Part shown: in pieces, positions 5,629 to 6,833 of the stretch | Position numbering within the stretch: the first letter of the stretch is position 1 | Layout of the letters: each line of letters begins with the position of its first letter | Origin: an uncultured Actinomycetes bacterium | Lineage (GTDB): Bacteria > Actinomycetota > Actinomycetes > Nanopelagicales > Nanopelagicaceae | DNA: 6,833 bases | Reading direction: 5' to 3' | Assembly: GCA_903901905.1 (NCBI GenBank) | Contig: CAIUSQ010000171.1 | Coordinates: 1 to 6,833 of the forward strand | Notes under the pieces: model-generated | Seen by the model: the letters and a program-made list of their open reading frames with translations, nothing else | Databases searched by the model: none | Told to the model about the DNA's origin: nothing | Translations under genes and position numbers: made by a program

Positions 5629-6822
5629 CTACTCCTCGTGTTCATCGTCGGGCTCGATTAACCGAGCAGGGCGTACCGAGCCTGGACCAAAGCGCTCACG
5701 GGCTTTATCTACAGCGCCTTCCGCCTCTCGCCAGCCCCTTTCTCTCTCACCAAGCATCAATTGCACAGGTGCGCCATCGGTTAAATTCTCCAAACTAACT
5801 CCCACCAAGCGAAGACGTGCACGATCAATTCTAAGGGCTTCATAAATCGCCTTCACAACTTCGTATACCTCATGTGTTCCATCAATTGGTAGAGGTAAAG
5901 TTTTTGATCTATTAATTGTTGTGAAATCTCCAAAGCGAACTTTGATACTGATTGTTTTTGCAAATAATCCTTTATCTCGAAGCCTGGATGTTGCGCGCTC
6001 GCACAGTTTTAAATACTCGCGCAAGATTTCTTCTGGATTATCTAGGTCAGTTGGAAAAGTTTCTGCTGCACTAATACTTTTTTCGCCGTCATGTGGTGCT
6101 ACATCTCGATAATCCCTTCCCCAAGAAAGCTCATGTAACGTTGCTCCAGATGCTTCTCCGACAGCACGGATGAGAGTGGTTCGGGGTAACTTGGCGATAT
6201 CTTCAATTATTCGAAGTCCTAAACGCTCTAGAACTTCAGCAGTTTTTGGTCCAACACCCCACATCGCCGATATAGGAAGTGGGTGCAAAAAATCTAAAAT
6301 CCCCTCCGATGCAATTTCTAGCATTCCATTTGGTTTGCAATGTGTTGATGCTAACTTTGCAATGAACTTTGATGGAGCGATTCCAACAGAACACGTTATG
6401 CCTTCTTGGCTTTCTACTTTTGCTCGAATTGCAGTTGCAATTTCACGACCAGTTCCTAATAACCGCTTAGCCCCTGTAACATCTAAAAATGCTTCATCAA
6501 CAGAAACTGGTTCAACATTTGGAGTAAAGCTTTCAAAGATCTCCATTATGTTTACAGAAACTTCTTGATACCTGGCCATATCAACCGGCAAAAAAACTGC
6601 ATGCGGGGCTAATCGCCGTGCTTGACTCACGGGCATTGCTGAATGGATTCCAAACTTACGCGCCTCATAATTTGCGGCCGAGACCACTCCCCGTGTTCCC
6701 ATCCCAATCACTACTGCTTTGCCTTTTAACTCAGGATTATCGCGCTCTGCAACTGATGCAAAGAAAGCATCCATATCTACATGAAGAATTGTGGCCTGTA
6801 TTGGCCCATCAACTGCACTCAT
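5629..6822 (-). CDS. dinB: DinB, DNA polymerase IV (Y-family translesion polymerase)
   Basis: This error-prone DNA polymerase of 397 residues copies past damaged bases. The palm has the metal-binding aspartates in HVDMDAFFASVA (D16, D18) and SVDEAFLDVT (D109, E110); Phe21 lies at the steric-gate position that excludes ribonucleotides. The finger block YEARKFGIHSAMP is at 52-64, and CSVGIAPSKFIAKLAS at 144-159. A helix-hairpin-helix in the thumb reads WGVGPKTAEVLERLGL (188-203), and the little-finger domain covers about 245-350. After it come an internal QLMLG (354-358), resembling a sliding-clamp-binding peptide, and an actinobacterial-type tail (GWREAEGAVDKARERFGPG). The ATG at 6822 is 11 nt from the window edge; those bases show no ribosome site, so an upstream start or leaderless mRNA cannot be excluded. 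Any LexA operator would lie outside the window. The gene ends 32 bp before the DUF3040 gene. Confidence 0.96.
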   Translation of the reverse strand: MSAVDGPIQATILHVDMDAFFASVAERDNPELKGKAVVIGMGTRGVVSAANYEARKFGIHSAMPVSQARRLAPHAVFLPVDMARYQEVSVNIMEIFESFTPNVEPVSVDEAFLDVTGAKRLLGTGREIATAIRAKVESQEGITCSVGIAPSKFIAKLASTHCKPNGMLEIASEGILDFLHPLPISAMWGVGPKTAEVLERLGLRIIEDIAKLPRTTLIRAVGEASGATLHELSWGRDYRDVAPHDGEKSISAAETFPTDLDNPEEILREYLKLCERATSRLRDKGLFAKTISIKVRFGDFTTINRSKTLPLPIDGTHEVYEVVKAIYEALRIDRARLRLVGVSLENLTDGAPVQLMLGERERGWREAEGAVDKARERFGPGSVRPARLIEPDDEHEE

Positions 6823-6833
6823 ATTACGAGCGT

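Noticed and set aside
5220..5845. Two plus-strand open frames opposite the DUF3040 gene and the end of dinB
   Set aside because: They are low-complexity Arg/Ser-rich translations antisense to real genes; no ribosome site or domain supports them.
6170..6568. Plus-strand open frame opposite dinB
   Set aside because: It is fully antisense to the conserved catalytic core of DinB and has no recognisable motif.
1..6833. Mobile element, CRISPR, toxin-antitoxin or novel defence system
   Set aside because: No transposase, integrase, terminal repeats, spacer arrays or unknown gene pairs are visible; this is conserved core gene order.

Overview
The window is the start of a division and cell wall (dcw) gene cluster, with every supported gene on the minus strand. 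Read in the direction of transcription (high to low coordinate) the order is dinB (DNA polymerase IV), a small DUF3040 membrane protein, mraZ, rsmH (mraW), ftsL, ftsI (pbpB) and murE, which runs off the left edge. The order dinB / DUF3040 / mraZ / rsmH / ftsL / ftsI / murE is typical of Actinobacteria. DUF3040 is essentially an actinobacterial family, and MurE carries the DNPR signature of meso-diaminopimelate-adding enzymes. Base composition looks moderate to low in GC (by eye, not computed), unlike Streptomyces or Mycobacterium. This suggests a low-GC actinobacterium such as the freshwater acI / Nanopelagicales type; that placement is an inference.

Right part (5210-6833): dinB, then after 32 bp the DUF3040 gene. 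The DUF3040 gene has a TANNNT -10 element placed so that transcription would start on its GTG codon (leaderless). The unit closes with a clear intrinsic terminator at 5141-5164.

Middle (4984-5140): the control region of the dcw operon. The minus strand is almost free of C here and carries about eight copies of a (A/G)TGGG-like box at 10-11 bp steps, the last five at exactly 10 bp. This fits a MraZ operator array. A candidate promoter lies inside it, which suggests that MraZ represses its own operon.

Left part (1-4983): mraZ, then a 148-bp gap with a long imperfect stem-loop, then rsmH, ftsL, ftsI and murE packed with 1-, 8- and 17-nt overlaps, as expected for one translationally coupled operon. 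The structured gap upstream of rsmH is in the position of the published actinobacterial mraW RNA motif. Its C-rich apical loop could pair with the rsmH Shine-Dalgarno sequence. Together the genes encode a transcriptional regulator (MraZ), a 16S rRNA methyltransferase (RsmH), two divisome membrane proteins (FtsL, FtsI) and a cytoplasmic peptidoglycan precursor ligase (MurE).

The genes themselves are ordinary core genes, and I found no new multi-gene system. The most interesting material is regulatory: the long MraZ box array, the RNA structure before rsmH with possible loop to ribosome-site pairing, and the leaderless DUF3040 gene. Plus-strand open frames look like shadows of these genes, and no stretch over 300 bp lacks a gene.
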